A stretch of 64,000 nucleotides of DNA from contig NZ_LR594487.1 of assembly GCF_901686465.1 (NCBI RefSeq), positions 2,407,795 to 2,471,794 on the forward strand, read 5' to 3'. This document shows positions 35,745 through 45,357 of the stretch, one piece after another (within the stretch, counting starts at the first letter, position 1; the number at the start of each line of letters is the position of its first letter). The stretch comes from Halorubrum sp. DM2 (lineage in GTDB: Archaea; Halobacteriota; Halobacteria; Halobacteriales; Haloferacaceae). The position numbers and the translations under genes are program-made. Below the pieces are notes generated by a model that was not told the origin of the DNA, made no database searches, and was given only the letters and a program-made list of their open reading frames with translations.

Positions 35745-36344
35745 ATGGCAGACGACAAAGACGGACGCGAGAAACAGGCGGCAGACGAGGACCGGCGACA
35801 GCGCGAGCGCGACATCGAGGCGGAACTGAGCCGCGGTGACGAGGCGGAGCCGGCGTTCGACGACGAGGCGACCGAGGCCCTCGAAGCGGCGCTCGAACCG
35901 CTGACGTTCCCCGCGACGGGACGCGAGGTCGTCGCCGCGGTTGGCGGCCGCGAGCTGGAGTCGGAGACCCGCGTGTACACCGTCGCCGACCTGATCCCCG
36001 ACGCGGACCTGGAGGCGTTCGACGCGCCCGCGACGGTCCGCGACCGCGTGCGTCGGCCGGCGGTCGCAGCCGCGATGAAGCGGGTCGTCGAGGCGGCTGC
36101 CGACCTCGAGAACGCCGACTTCGGCCGGTCGCAACACGAGGCGTTCGAGCGCACCTTCCGGGCGCTGAGCGACATCGACGAACTCGACGACGAGGAGGGA
36201 GTCCGCGCCATCGCCGACTGGGTCGTCGACCGGATCAACGAGAAGGAGTCGGTTCCCGGCTCGCGAGACGTGCGCCGACAGGCGGCGAAGTACTGTCGAA
36301 AGAACGGCTACGAGGTCCGCGACGACGAGTGGCTCGGCGTGTGA
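35745..36344 (+). CDS. Haloarchaeal helical protein (DUF5789-like)
   Basis: 199 residues. A highly charged start (about 1-40) is followed by a domain with LTFPATGREVVAAVGGRELE (about 50-70), the kind of short DUF2795/DUF5789 unit found in many haloarchaeal proteins. A helical C-terminal half (95-199) ends VRRQAAKYCRKNGYEVRDDEW. No catalytic or membrane motif. Function unknown, and the family assignment is tentative. Single gene with its own upstream region. Confidence 0.7.
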   Translation: MADDKDGREKQAADEDRRQRERDIEAELSRGDEAEPAFDDEATEALEAALEPLTFPATGREVVAAVGGRELESETRVYTVADLIPDADLEAFDAPATVRDRVRRPAVAAAMKRVVEAAADLENADFGRSQHEAFERTFRALSDIDELDDEEGVRAIADWVVDRINEKESVPGSRDVRRQAAKYCRKNGYEVRDDEWLGV

Positions 36345-36396
36345 GCGGCCGAGCGCGACGCATAACGTTCAAACCCGCCGCGGGCCTCGCTCGGAC

Positions 36397-36867
36397 ATGG
36401 ACGAGAGCCGCCGGATCGCCGGCGTCGACGAGGTTCCCGAGGAGAGCACGCTGCTCGTGACGCTCCGACCGACCGATCCGGACGCGGTCGGCGAGGGCGA
36501 GGGTGACCTCGGGGAAGGCGAGGACGGCGACCCCGAAGTAGAGGCGATCCTCACCCGGGCCGCCGGCGAGGTGCGCGCGTTCCGCAACTACTGTCAACAC
36601 TGGACGGACGTCCGCCTCGACAAGGACGACGGCGCGTTCGTCCGCAACGGGGAGGTGTTCTGTCAGAAGCACGGCGCGACGTTCGAGGCCGACGGCGGCT
36701 ACTGTAACTTCGGTCCCTGCGAGGGGGCCGTCCTCGAGTCGGTCGCGGTGACCGTCGAGGGCGACGACGTGTTCCTCGACGACGACGCCTACGAGTTCGT
36801 CCGGCTCGGCCCCTCCGCGGGGAAGGGCGACGGCAGCGGCTCGCGGATCGACTTCACCGGGAACTGA
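36397..36867 (+). CDS. Rieske [2Fe-2S] domain protein
   Basis: 156 residues. The two cluster-binding boxes are intact: YCQHWTDVRL (Cys-x-His, about 67-69) and VFCQKHGATFEADGGYCNFG (Cys-x-x-His, about 88-91). These supply the two Cys and two His ligands. An acidic insertion (about 30-50) interrupts the first strands. The size and lack of a membrane anchor suggest a soluble ferredoxin-type Rieske protein, as in oxygenase or nitrite reductase small subunits. No partner enzyme is next to it. Confidence 0.88.
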   Translation: MDESRRIAGVDEVPEESTLLVTLRPTDPDAVGEGEGDLGEGEDGDPEVEAILTRAAGEVRAFRNYCQHWTDVRLDKDDGAFVRNGEVFCQKHGATFEADGGYCNFGPCEGAVLESVAVTVEGDDVFLDDDAYEFVRLGPSAGKGDGSGSRIDFTGN

Positions 36868-36926
36868 GCCGCGCTCCCCGGGAACCGAGCCGGAAGCGGC
36901 CGACGGCGGGACGCGATCCGCCCGCC

Positions 36927-37364
36927 TCAGAAATTCGTGCGCCCGCCACCGTCCTCGCGCCCGAGCGCCTTCTGTAAGAAGTTCATCCAGCGCTTCTGGT
37001 CGGCGGCCTCCTGCCGTTTCGCCTCGGTCTCCGGGTCGGGGGCGTCTAACCCCTCCAACGCCTCTAAGGCGCGGTCGATACCGATGATTGACGCCGCCAG
37101 TTCCTCGCCCTCCTCGCGGCTCACCTCGTTCTCCTCGATCGGTTCGAGTCGGTCGAGCCGCTCGCGCCGGAGGTTGCGCTTAGCGCGGTCGACACGGTCG
37201 CGCTCGCCCGGCGGGACCGAGTCGCGGCGCTTGATCTCGAAGACGAACGAGCGCAGGTCGATCTCCTCGCCCTGGATCTCGATCGATTCCGGGATCTCGA
37301 CGCCCACCGTCGAGGACTCCCGGTTGACCCGCTCTAAGAGCTGCTTCCGTTCGTACCCCTTCAC
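36927..37364 (-). CDS. DUF5788 family protein
   Basis: 145 residues from GTG 37364. A haloarchaeal helical protein: MKGYERKQLLERVNRESSTV and SFVFEIKRRDSVPPGERDRV give a short beta segment, followed by two charged helices (about 60-100) and a tail QKRWMNFLQKALGRE. This pattern is typical of DUF5788, which has no known function. It is divergent from the YkgJ-family gene, with about 80 bp between. Confidence 0.82.
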   Translation of the reverse strand: MKGYERKQLLERVNRESSTVGVEIPESIEIQGEEIDLRSFVFEIKRRDSVPPGERDRVDRAKRNLRRERLDRLEPIEENEVSREEGEELAASIIGIDRALEALEGLDAPDPETEAKRQEAADQKRWMNFLQKALGREDGGGRTNF

Positions 37365-37447
37365 GCTCGGTCGGTAGGAGACGGTCGCACTTCGCTCCTT
37401 CGCCCGGAAGGGACGACGTTAACTCCGGCGCGCCGTGAACGACACGT

Positions 37448-38254
37448 ATGGAGTCGCTCGAAGCCGAACTCGCCGCGGCCCGCGACCTCGACGTCGCGGC
37501 CCTCGCGGACGCCATCGAGTCGATCGGGTTCGAGTGTACGCGCTGTGGCGGCTGCTGTACCGGCTACGCCCCGGACGAACCGGGCGGCGCGCCGGCCGGA
37601 GCGGGGGTCGGCGAGGACGGCGACGAAGACGGGACCGGAGTCGGCAGCGCGGCGGACTGCCACGGGAGCGACGCGGCCGACGACGCCGACCGCGAGCCGC
37701 ACACCGCGACCGTCTTCCCGGACGAGGTCCGCCGCGTCGCCGACGCCGCGGAAGATGCCACCGGCGAGGCGTACGACTGGCGCGACGTGGCCCGGCCGAT
37801 GCCGTTCGGCCTCGACACCGACGCCGAGGGCGACCCGGTCGGCGAGACGTTCGAATGGGCGCTCGCGACCGACGACTGCGGCGACTGTACCTTCTACGAG
37901 GAGTCCGACGGGCAGGGGGCGTGTACGGTCCACGACGCCCGACCGCTCATCTGCCGAACCTATCCGTTCAGCGTCGCGCTGGAGGGGACGAGCCAGCCGA
38001 TGGGCGAGGCGGTCGACGAGGCGGGCGTCGTCCGCGCCCACGAGTGCGAGGGTCTCGGCCGCGACATCTCGCGCGAGGATGCCGAGGAGCTGGCCGCCGC
38101 GCTGAAGGAACGGGCCGTCCGCGAACTGGAGGAGGCGATCGGCGTCCGCGACGGCTACGACCCCGGCGCGGGCGACCGCGCCGACGGCGACGTCGTCGTC
38201 TTCGACTCCGAGGGGCCGAAGGAGGCCGACGGGACCCCCGTCCGCGGAGAATAG
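37448..38254 (+). CDS. YkgJ-family cysteine cluster protein
   Basis: 268 residues. Cysteine cluster near the start (FECTRCGGCCTGY, about 30-42), a second group DDCGDCTFYEES (about 141-152) and CTVHDARPLICRTYPFSV (about 158-175). These match the YkgJ/UPF0153 zinc- or iron-binding fold. A 35-residue acidic insertion (about 44-80) separates the first cluster from the body. Family members are thought to bind zinc or Fe-S, and the activity is unknown. The PLICRTYPF motif is the most conserved part and is intact. Confidence 0.87.
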   Translation: MESLEAELAAARDLDVAALADAIESIGFECTRCGGCCTGYAPDEPGGAPAGAGVGEDGDEDGTGVGSAADCHGSDAADDADREPHTATVFPDEVRRVADAAEDATGEAYDWRDVARPMPFGLDTDAEGDPVGETFEWALATDDCGDCTFYEESDGQGACTVHDARPLICRTYPFSVALEGTSQPMGEAVDEAGVVRAHECEGLGRDISREDAEELAAALKERAVRELEEAIGVRDGYDPGAGDRADGDVVVFDSEGPKEADGTPVRGE

Positions 38255-38280
38255 CGGTCAGACGCCGGATCTCCTCGCTC

Positions 38281-39201
38281 TCAGACCGCGTCCAGCGCCG
38301 CGTCCACGTCGGCGCGGATCGCCTCGCGGGCGTCCGCCTCCGGGAGCGTGAGCGGCGGGCGCACGGCCGGGTCCGGGATGAACCCGCGGTGGGCGGCCGC
38401 GACCTTCGTCGCGGGCGCGAAGCCGTGGGCGGCACAGCGGTCGAACAGCGGGGCGACCGCGCGGCGGTGGAGCGCCAGCGCCCGGTCGTCGTCGCCCTCG
38501 CGGATCGCCTCGCCGAGCGCGACGAAGACCTCCGGGATCACCTGCGAGAGCGCGTGGATCCCGCCGTCGACGCCGAGGCTCGCGCTCGGGTACAGCTGGG
38601 CGTCGACGCCCTGAAAGACGGCGAAGGAGTCGGGCGTCTCGCGGATCTTCGCTTCGAGGCCGGTGAGGTCGCCGGTCGTGTCCTTCACCCCGACGACCGA
38701 CTCGCGGGCCGCCGCGTCGGCGAGCACGTCGACGTCGACGGACTCGCCGACCGTCGCCGGGATGTCGTACAGGACGATCGGGAGCGGCGCGTCTTCGGCG
38801 ACCGCCTCGACGAACGCCCGCTGACCGTTCGGACTCGTCGATCCGTGGTAGTACGGGAGCGTGACGAGGCCGGCGTCGGCCCCGGCCGCCGCGGCGGCCG
38901 AGAGGTGCGATCGCACCCGCGAGACCGAGGTGTCGGCCGCGCCGGCGATCACGGGAACCCGCCCGTCGGCCGCGTCGACGACGGTCTCGACGACGGTCCG
39001 TCGCTCGTCGTCGTCGAGGCTGGCGAACTCGCCGGTCGTGCCACAGGGGACCATCCCGTCGATTCCGGCGGCGACGAGCGCGTCGACGTGGCTCGCGAGC
39101 GCGTCGGTGTCGATGTCGGCGACCGCGGCATCGGCGTCGGCGTCGAACGGCGTCACGATCGGCGGCGAGACGGCGGCGTGCGGGAGATCGAGGATCGTCA
39201 C
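38281..39201 (-). CDS. DapA-family aldolase/lyase
   Basis: 306 residues from GTG 39201. A TTG nine codons upstream is a less likely start. Pyruvate-dependent class I aldolase barrel: APPIVTPFD-like SPPIVTPFDAD, the carboxylate-binding CGTTGEFASLDDDER (about 50), Tyr in IVLYDIPATVG (about 138) and the Schiff-base Lys in SVVGVKDTTGDL (about 165). Candidate activities are dihydrodipicolinate synthase, N-acetylneuraminate lyase or 2-keto-3-deoxygluconate aldolase (KdgA of the haloarchaeal Entner-Doudoroff route). Stand-alone context does not settle this. Confidence 0.85.
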   Translation of the reverse strand: MTILDLPHAAVSPPIVTPFDADADAAVADIDTDALASHVDALVAAGIDGMVPCGTTGEFASLDDDERRTVVETVVDAADGRVPVIAGAADTSVSRVRSHLSAAAAAGADAGLVTLPYYHGSTSPNGQRAFVEAVAEDAPLPIVLYDIPATVGESVDVDVLADAAARESVVGVKDTTGDLTGLEAKIRETPDSFAVFQGVDAQLYPSASLGVDGGIHALSQVIPEVFVALGEAIREGDDDRALALHRRAVAPLFDRCAAHGFAPATKVAAAHRGFIPDPAVRPPLTLPEADAREAIRADVDAALDAV

Positions 39202-39315
39202 ACGCGACGGTTCGGCGGGCGACGACAAATGCGTTGGCCACCGCCGAGCGCGCGGCGACCGGCGGGTCCTGACTGTGTCGGCGGTACAACTATACTACCG
39301 CGCGCCCAGCCTTCG

Positions 39316-39741
39316 ATGGAGTCTACTATGGAAATCTCCGAGAAACTCCTCTGTCTGTTCAGCGCGGAAGTCCGGGAGACCGACGACGGCGAGTTCGTCG
39401 TCGACGTGCCGAAACGAGAGATCGACACCGGATCGCTGGAACCGGGCGAGACGTACCGCGTCGCGCTCGTCGCCCGCGACGGGTCCGGCGACGCGGGTGC
39501 TGACGACGCCGACCGCTCCGCGTCGCACGACGGCGACGGCCCGCAGCCGCCGGTCGAACCCGGCGAGATGCGGTACGTCGAGATCGAGGACCTCGGCAAG
39601 CAGGGCGACGGGATCGCCCGGGTCGAGCGCGGCTACGTCATCATCGTCCCGGACACCGAGGTCGGCGAGCGCGTGAAGATCGAAGTGACGGAAGTGAAGT
39701 CCAACTTCGCCGTCGGCGAGGTCGTCGAAGCGGCGGTCTAA
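39316..39741 (+). CDS. TRAM domain RNA-binding protein
   Basis: 141 residues from ATG 39316. A TATA-like CTATACTA lies about 24 bp upstream, so transcription would start at this ATG rather than at the inner one (39328). The N-terminal region EISEKLLCLFSAEVRETDDG is followed by an acidic insertion. The TRAM domain (about 80-141) reads EIEDLGKQGDGIARVERGYV and ends VGERVKIEVTEVKSNFAVGE. TRAM modules bind RNA in tRNA-modifying enzymes. Small stand-alone TRAM proteins of haloarchaea and methanogens are proposed RNA chaperones, with cold-shock roles shown in a methanogen. Confidence 0.88.
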   Translation: MESTMEISEKLLCLFSAEVRETDDGEFVVDVPKREIDTGSLEPGETYRVALVARDGSGDAGADDADRSASHDGDGPQPPVEPGEMRYVEIEDLGKQGDGIARVERGYVIIVPDTEVGERVKIEVTEVKSNFAVGEVVEAAV

Positions 39742-39752
39742 ACCGGGAGCCG

Positions 39753-40472
39753 TTACTTTTCGTCCGGCACTCTGGCGTCCCAGTACGACACCGACGCGAC
39801 GTAGTCGCCGGGGATCGTGTTCCCGGCCAGCTCGTCGAGCGCGCGGAACGGCTTCGCGACCGCGCCCGGAAGCTCGCGGTAGAAGCCGTACGGCAGTACG
39901 AAGTCGTGTTCCTCGTTCGCGAGCGTGAGCCCCGCCTCGCCGAGCATGGCGGCGACCTGTCGCTCGGAGTAGAGCCGCGACCCCATCGGGAGCAGCCACG
40001 TGTACAGCGTCCGTAGGCTGCGGCTGTTGAACGTGTCGAAGAACACCTGATCGCGGCTGACCCGACAGAGCTCCTTCGCGAACGGGACCGGGTCGTCCAT
40101 CAGGTGGAAGAATCGCATCGCGACGACCGTGTCGAAGTGGTCGTCCGGGAACGGGAGCCGCGAGGCGTCGCCGCGGAGGAACTCGACCGCGTCGGCGTGG
40201 CCGGCCGCCGCGACCTTCTCGCGGGCCTGTTCGAGCATCTCGCGGGAGACGTCGAGTCCGACGACGTCCGCGCCCTGGTCGGCGAGCATCGTCGTGAACC
40301 GACCGGTGCCGCAGGCGACCTCCAGCACGCGGTGGCCCGGATCGACGGGACCCAGCGCGGAGAGGACGGCTTCTTTCTCCCGGCGGTCGATGAGCTGTCC
40401 CCCGCCGGAGAACCGGACGTCGTCGTACTCCTCGGCGACCTCGTCGGCCTGGTACCAGTCCTGTCCCTTCAC
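39753..40472 (-). CDS. Class I SAM-dependent methyltransferase
   Basis: 239 residues from GTG 40472. Motif I HRVLEVACGTGRFTTMLADQ (about 47-66), acidic motif II DVVGLDVSREML, DASRLPFPDDHFDTVVAMRF (about 105-125) and FFDTFNSRS. The C-terminal part LPYGFYRELPGAVAKPFRAL is substrate-specific. The UbiE/COQ5-like layout allows small-molecule or quinone substrates, but nothing in the neighbourhood indicates which. It is convergent with the TRAM gene, 11 bp between stops. Confidence 0.85.
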   Translation of the reverse strand: MKGQDWYQADEVAEEYDDVRFSGGGQLIDRREKEAVLSALGPVDPGHRVLEVACGTGRFTTMLADQGADVVGLDVSREMLEQAREKVAAAGHADAVEFLRGDASRLPFPDDHFDTVVAMRFFHLMDDPVPFAKELCRVSRDQVFFDTFNSRSLRTLYTWLLPMGSRLYSERQVAAMLGEAGLTLANEEHDFVLPYGFYRELPGAVAKPFRALDELAGNTIPGDYVASVSYWDARVPDEK

Positions 40473-40569
40473 GTTGTCCGTGATGGAAGCCGGACCGACA
40501 AAACCGTACTGGATGCGGTCCGGCGTCGGTCCGTCGCGGCGGTCGGTGTCTCCGCAGTCGTCGCCGCGG

Positions 40570-40962
40570 TCACCCGCTCGTGGCGACGTTCTCGGCGGGA
40601 ATTCGGATTATCACCCGCGCGCCCTCCTCCTCGTCATGGTGGGGGTACTCGTCGACGCCGAAGTAGCGGCGGGCGAGCTCGTCGATGTGTTCGCGCGCGC
40701 CCTTCTCGCTCAGTTCGGCCTCGCCGCGGACGGAGACGTAGCGGTACGGGTCGTCGGGGTCGAGCACGCTGACGCCGACCTTCGGGTTGTGACGGGCGTT
40801 CCGCTCCTTTCGCCGCCCGCGGGCGGTGTTCACGAGGACGTACTCGCGGTCCTCGTGGTCGACCCACACCGGCGTGACGTGGGGGAGGCCGTCCGGCCCG
40901 ACGGTGGCGAAGTGCGCGTACGACTCGGCTTCGAGGATGTCGACGTGGGACTCGGGGATCAC
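40570..40962 (-). CDS. Pyridoxamine 5'-phosphate oxidase-fold protein
   Basis: 130 residues from GTG 40962. Split-barrel flavin-binding fold: SYAHFATVGPDGLPHVTPVW near the start, YVLVNTARGRRKERNARHNP with the phosphate-contacting basic cluster, and RYVSVRGEAEL mid-chain. Proteins of this size are usually F420- or FMN-dependent reductases (PPOX class, TIGR03618-like) rather than true PNPOx. The cofactor cannot be fixed from sequence, although haloarchaea are rich in F420. Confidence 0.85.
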   Translation of the reverse strand: MIPESHVDILEAESYAHFATVGPDGLPHVTPVWVDHEDREYVLVNTARGRRKERNARHNPKVGVSVLDPDDPYRYVSVRGEAELSEKGAREHIDELARRYFGVDEYPHHDEEEGARVIIRIPAENVATSG

Positions 40963-41114
40963 GCGACGAGCTACGGGCGCTCGCCGGAAAACGTGACGGG
41001 CAGATCATCGGAGGGATCCGCGCCGAAACGTGATATTAACACATTATATTATCACAGGCAGATTCCCCTATATGTAGCCAACCTTTACCACTACCCGTGG
41101 GATTCGTGTGAGAC

Positions 41115-41387
41115 ATGAGTACCAGTCCCGCGGAGACCGCTGACCAAGAGCGCCTGTCGGAGTCCGAGTACCGCGACCGCCTGCGCGAACTGCCCCCGAG
41201 CGCCAAGCTCGTCGCCAAAGTGCTGGAGGGCGACGCGCCCCTCTCGCAGGGCGGCCTCGCCGAGGAGTCGCTGCTGCCGGACCGCACGGTCCGCTACGCG
41301 CTCAACCGCCTCGAAGAGGAGGGGCTCGTGGACTCGCGGTACAGCTTCAAGGACGCGCGCAAGCAGGTGTACTACCTCACCGTCTAA
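41115..41387 (+). CDS. Small winged-helix transcriptional regulator (MarR/HTH-like)
   Basis: 90 residues. One winged helix covers most of it: LRELPPSAKLVAKVLEGDAP, the recognition helix LLPDRTVRYALNRLEEEGLV, and a wing SRYSFKDARKQVYYLTV. Single-domain regulators of this form are common in haloarchaea and can be DNA-binding repressors. The 150 bp upstream is AT-rich (about 41030-41095) with a TATA-like CCTATATG. A mobile element begins 6-7 bp after its stop. Confidence 0.82.
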   Translation: MSTSPAETADQERLSESEYRDRLRELPPSAKLVAKVLEGDAPLSQGGLAEESLLPDRTVRYALNRLEEEGLVDSRYSFKDARKQVYYLTV

Positions 41388-41393
41388 GACCGT

Positions 41394-42205
<812 letters not shown>

Positions 42206-42341
42206 GGACTCGATTGACGGCTCCCGCACAAAAACGGCTCGGAACGGGAGACAGTACTGTGGTGGTTCCGGCGTCTAAACGGCCAAGAAGTACACGAACG
42301 TGTATCAAATGCCGGATGACGGGGTTCGCGGCCGCCACCGC

Positions 42342-43907
42342 TCACAGGTCGAGCGGGCCCGACTTCGTGAACTCGCGGAGCAGCACCGTCGCGTACGACC
42401 CGCTCGGCAGCGCGAACCCGAAGCGAGGGTCCCCGTCCGCCAAGGACACGTCGAGGTCCGTCCGGAGGAGAATCGCCCGGCGGGTCCCCTTCGAATCGAA
42501 CTCGCCGGGGAGCGCGAAGTCGGCCGGCTCGATCCCGGCGTCCGCGAGGACCTCGCGCTCGATCTCTCCCGGCTCGCCGTCGCCGAGGTCGGTCTCGGTG
42601 CCGACAAGCGGCGCGGTGACGAACGCCCGCCCGCGCTCGCAGTGCCGCGAGACGACCTCGACCCGGTCGGCGTCGACCCGCTGGAGCCGGTCCGCGTCCG
42701 GCGCGTACAGCTCGTCGGGCGCGTCGCCGTCGGCGAAACAGACCACGTCGCCGGCGACGGGACGCTCGAACGGGAGCCCGCGGCGCAGCCGCTCGCTCAC
42801 GATCCGGTTGAACAGGAACGACTGGGCGGCGTTGACGAACAGCCGCTGGAGGTTCGAGGGTACGGCCTCCAGCGCGTGCCACCAGTCCTCGTCGTCGGGC
42901 GGCGCGTCGGGGTCGACGCCGCGGTCGGCGAGCCGGTGGACCATCGAGCGCTCGAACCGGAGCTTGCCGGGAATCTCGTCGAGACAGGCCGCCCAGTCGC
43001 CGTCGCCCGTCCCGTCGGCGGCGGAGCGTTCGGCGTCGTCGACGCCGGCGGCGACGCCCCCGCCGGCGACGTCGGAGTCCACCCCGAACGCCGCGTCGAC
43101 GCGGTCGCGCGCGGCCCGCGTGTCGTCCGGCTCCGTCGCCGCCGGGTTGCCGGCGTACAGCCGGACCGCCTCGCGGGGGTCGTTCCGGGCGATCGCGAGC
43201 CCGACGACGTGCGTGACCGGCCGCCGGCTGCCGAAGCGCTGCTGGCCGAAGTAGTTCGGCACGCCGACGGTCGCGTCGATCGGGAACCCGCGGTCGTTGA
43301 GGGCGTCCTCCGCGTCACCCGTATCGCCCGCGTCCTCCGCGTCACCCGTATCGCCCGCGTCCTCCGCGTCGCCCGCGTCCTCCGCGTCGCCCGCGAACGC
43401 CCGGAGGTCGCGCACCGCGGCGGCGACGCGCTCGGGGGCGTCGTCGACCGCGTCCGCGACCCGGATCTCGAAGGCGTTGCCGGCGAGGTCGCCGAACGAG
43501 AGGCTCCGGCCCGCCCGGCCGAGCGCCTCGATCTCGGCCCCGCGGATCTCGGGGAGGTCGTCGGGGTCGGCCCCGCGGACCGTGAACAGCTGCGTGGTGA
43601 CCGCTCGCTTGTCCTTCGTCCCGGCCCACGAGACGCGCTCGCGGCTGACCCCGAGCGCGTCGGAGAGCCGCCGCGCGAAGTCGTTCGTGTCCCAGTCGCG
43701 GAGCGTCGCCCGGACCACCAGCTCCGGATAGCTCCCGGTGTCGGCGTCGAGCGGCTCCGCGTCGAACGCCTCCAGCTCTCGGACCCGGAAGTCGTCGGGC
43801 GACTCGCGCAGGCGGCCGCCGATCCCGTCCGCGTCGCTGACGTAGTACTCGATCCCGACGGCCCGCTCCGTCGGGTGCGCCTCGCGGAGCGTGTGTTCTG
43901 GAGCCAT
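42342..43907 (-). CDS. truD: tRNA pseudouridine(13) synthase
   Basis: 521 residues, long for TruD because of acidic insertions. It isomerises U13 in the D-arm of tRNA. The family regions are clear: [13 protein letters not shown], the catalytic Asp in [15 protein letters not shown] (about 95), [40 protein letters not shown] (about 230-250) and the RNA-binding insertion with [13 protein letters not shown]. Residues about 172-202 are a run of [15 protein letters not shown] repeats encoded by a minisatellite. The ATG is adjacent to the pth2 stop, so the two are probably co-transcribed. Confidence 0.92.
   Translation of the reverse strand: MAPEHTLREAHPTERAVGIEYYVSDADGIGGRLRESPDDFRVRELEAFDAEPLDADTGSYPELVVRATLRDWDTNDFARRLSDALGVSRERVSWAGTKDKRAVTTQLFTVRGADPDDLPEIRGAEIEALGRAGRSLSFGDLAGNAFEIRVADAVDDAPERVAAAVRDLRAFAGDAEDAGDAEDAGDTGDAEDAGDTGDAEDALNDRGFPIDATVGVPNYFGQQRFGSRRPVTHVVGLAIARNDPREAVRLYAGNPAATEPDDTRAARDRVDAAFGVDSDVAGGGVAAGVDDAERSAADGTGDGDWAACLDEIPGKLRFERSMVHRLADRGVDPDAPPDDEDWWHALEAVPSNLQRLFVNAAQSFLFNRIVSERLRRGLPFERPVAGDVVCFADGDAPDELYAPDADRLQRVDADRVEVVSRHCERGRAFVTAPLVGTETDLGDGEPGEIEREVLADAGIEPADFALPGEFDSKGTRRAILLRTDLDVSLADGDPRFGFALPSGSYATVLLREFTKSGPLDL
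43303..43392 (-). repeat. In-frame minisatellite inside truD
   Basis: Two identical 27-bp units (43303-43329, 43330-43356), each GCGTCCTCCGCGTCACCCG plus TATCGCCC, then two 18-bp shortened units (43357-43392) lacking the TATCGCCC-containing third. Unit lengths are multiples of three, so copy-number change alters only the acidic DAEDAGDTG run. Slippage is the likely origin. Confidence 0.85.
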
Positions 43908-44246
43908 TCAGTACAGCGAGAGGTCGCCGGTCACGCGGTCGACGCTGTCGTCGCGGGCCGGCCCGACCGCGAGCGCGGTGACGGTCCCCGGGTCGAGCTG
44001 GGTGTGGCCGGCGTCGCGAACGATCGCGTACGGCAACCCCTCCTTGTCCGCCTTGTCGGCCAGTTCGAACAGCTGGCTCTCGGAGTCGCCCTTGAGGACG
44101 ACCTTCTTCTGTCCCTCCCCCTGCCACTTCTTCCGGGCGCGCCGGCCCGCGTCCTGGTACGCCGACAGCGACGCGTGCGCGACCTGCGCGGCGAGTTTCC
44201 CCTCGCCCATGCCGATGTCCGTCCGGGCGACGATGGCCTGTTTCAT
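43908..44246 (-). CDS. pth2: Peptidyl-tRNA hydrolase, archaeal/eukaryotic Pth2 type
   Basis: 112 residues from ATG 44246 ([20 protein letters not shown]). The longer frame upstream is low-complexity and rejected. Pth2 frees tRNA from prematurely released peptides. The fold is shown by [33 protein letters not shown] (with the conserved Lys) and [20 protein letters not shown] with the catalytic Asp-Ala-Gly region. Located immediately upstream of truD on the same strand, an arrangement frequent in archaea. Confidence 0.95.
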   Translation of the reverse strand: MKQAIVARTDIGMGEGKLAAQVAHASLSAYQDAGRRARKKWQGEGQKKVVLKGDSESQLFELADKADKEGLPYAIVRDAGHTQLDPGTVTALAVGPARDDSVDRVTGDLSLY

Positions 44247-44354
44247 GCCTCCACCCACCGCCGCCGCGGGTTTAGCGCTTCCCTCTCGGCCGCCGTGGCG
44301 AGGGCTGGTGGCTGTCAAAATAAGTGAAAAAGGTCCGCGAGAGTGACCGCGCCG

Positions 44355-45209
44355 TCAGTCGTCGGCCGGCGCTGCGCCGCCACGGGAACTCGATCCGAGT
44401 CCGGCGGCCACGTCCGCGACCGTGCGCTCGTTGTCGACGACCCACCGCAGCAGGAGGAACGCGAAGAGGTACTTCGCGATGATGTCCATCCCGCTGTAGG
44501 CCCACGAGGTGACGGCGACGTCGAGCACCGCGAGTCCCTCCGCGCCGAGCGCCCAGAAGATCGGGTAGCCGAGCCAGAGGACGACGGTGAGGATCTTCAG
44601 CGTGTTGAATATCTCACTGGTACCGGCGATTTCGGCATCCTCGGCCCACTCGGCGAGCAGGATGTAGAGGACGACGACGAAGAACGCGCAGCTGATGACG
44701 TACCATACCCAGCGCAGCAGGTAGGAGGAGGTGGTCAGCGCGGCCGCGAGCCCCGTGACGCACATCCCGATGTCGGCCACGACGGCCGTGAACAGCTTTG
44801 TCATGTTCGATCCGGCCAGCAGTCCGAGCGCGATGAGGATCATCGGCGTCGACAGCGCCCACGTGAGATACCGACCCCACGGGGTGAGCACTTCCTGCCC
44901 GGCCAACGCGTGTCCGGCCGGCATTTCGAGGAAGCTTACCGTGAGCCCGGAGACGAGACCGGTGTAACTCGAGATGGACACCAGCGGCACCATCATGGCG
45001 GCGACGAAGATGAGCTGCGCGCGCGGGTCCTCCAAGTTCCGCCCCATATAGAGGAACGCGAGTATCGAGAGGCCGGCGAGCGCGATGTTGATCCAGAGCG
45101 ACGACGCCAAGAGCGTGTCGGCCTGAATGGCCTCGAATATCTCCGTCTGGGTCATTTCGAGCGGGACTGTTCCGCTTGCGAGTAAGTCAGCTGCTGCTGT
45201 TTCGATCAT
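44355..45209 (-). CDS. hop: Halorhodopsin, light-driven inward chloride pump
   Basis: 284 residues with seven membrane helices. On helix C the sequence RYLTWALSTPMILIALGLL has Thr116, Ser120 and Ala127 at the positions of bacteriorhodopsin Asp85, Thr89 and Asp96. This TSA motif is diagnostic of chloride-pumping halorhodopsin rather than a proton pump. The retinal Schiff-base Lys is Lys246 in DIIAKYLFAF on helix G. An N-terminal extension with helix (about 20-35) and the B-C loop EMPAGHALAGQEVLTPWG, carrying the chloride-uptake region, are also typical. An AT-rich promoter and a Bat-UAS-like site lie upstream. Confidence 0.95.
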   Translation of the reverse strand: MIETAAADLLASGTVPLEMTQTEIFEAIQADTLLASSLWINIALAGLSILAFLYMGRNLEDPRAQLIFVAAMMVPLVSISSYTGLVSGLTVSFLEMPAGHALAGQEVLTPWGRYLTWALSTPMILIALGLLAGSNMTKLFTAVVADIGMCVTGLAAALTTSSYLLRWVWYVISCAFFVVVLYILLAEWAEDAEIAGTSEIFNTLKILTVVLWLGYPIFWALGAEGLAVLDVAVTSWAYSGMDIIAKYLFAFLLLRWVVDNERTVADVAAGLGSSSRGGAAPADD

Positions 45210-45232
45210 GCGACGTTTCAGTATAACGTGGT

Positions 45233-45262
45233 GGATTTATTAAATGTACTAACCTGACTGGT
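45233..45262 (-). promoter_or_regulatory. hop promoter: TATA box and Bat-UAS-like site
   Basis: Minus strand: an AT-rich ATTTAATAAAT (45233-45246 region) about 30 bp before the hop ATG, preceded directly by ACCAGTCAGGTTAGT (45248-45262). The latter matches 8 of 13 fixed positions of the UAS consensus described for the bacterio-opsin activator Bat (ACC-C-N-ACTAG-TT-N-GG). Placement just upstream of TATA is the same as at bop-regulon promoters. A Bat-like gene lies 1.8 kb away. Confidence 0.45.
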
Positions 45263-45357
45263 AAGGCTTTCTTGACTGATTCCGATATTAGTTCGGATTA
45301 TTTGAACGTTTTTGATTCTGTGAGGCTGAGGTGGACGGATGTCCCACATCCCGTCGA

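Noticed and set aside
39202..39228. TTG start for the DapA-family gene
   Set aside because: Adds nine non-conserved residues. The GTG at 39201 lies directly before the family's first strand.
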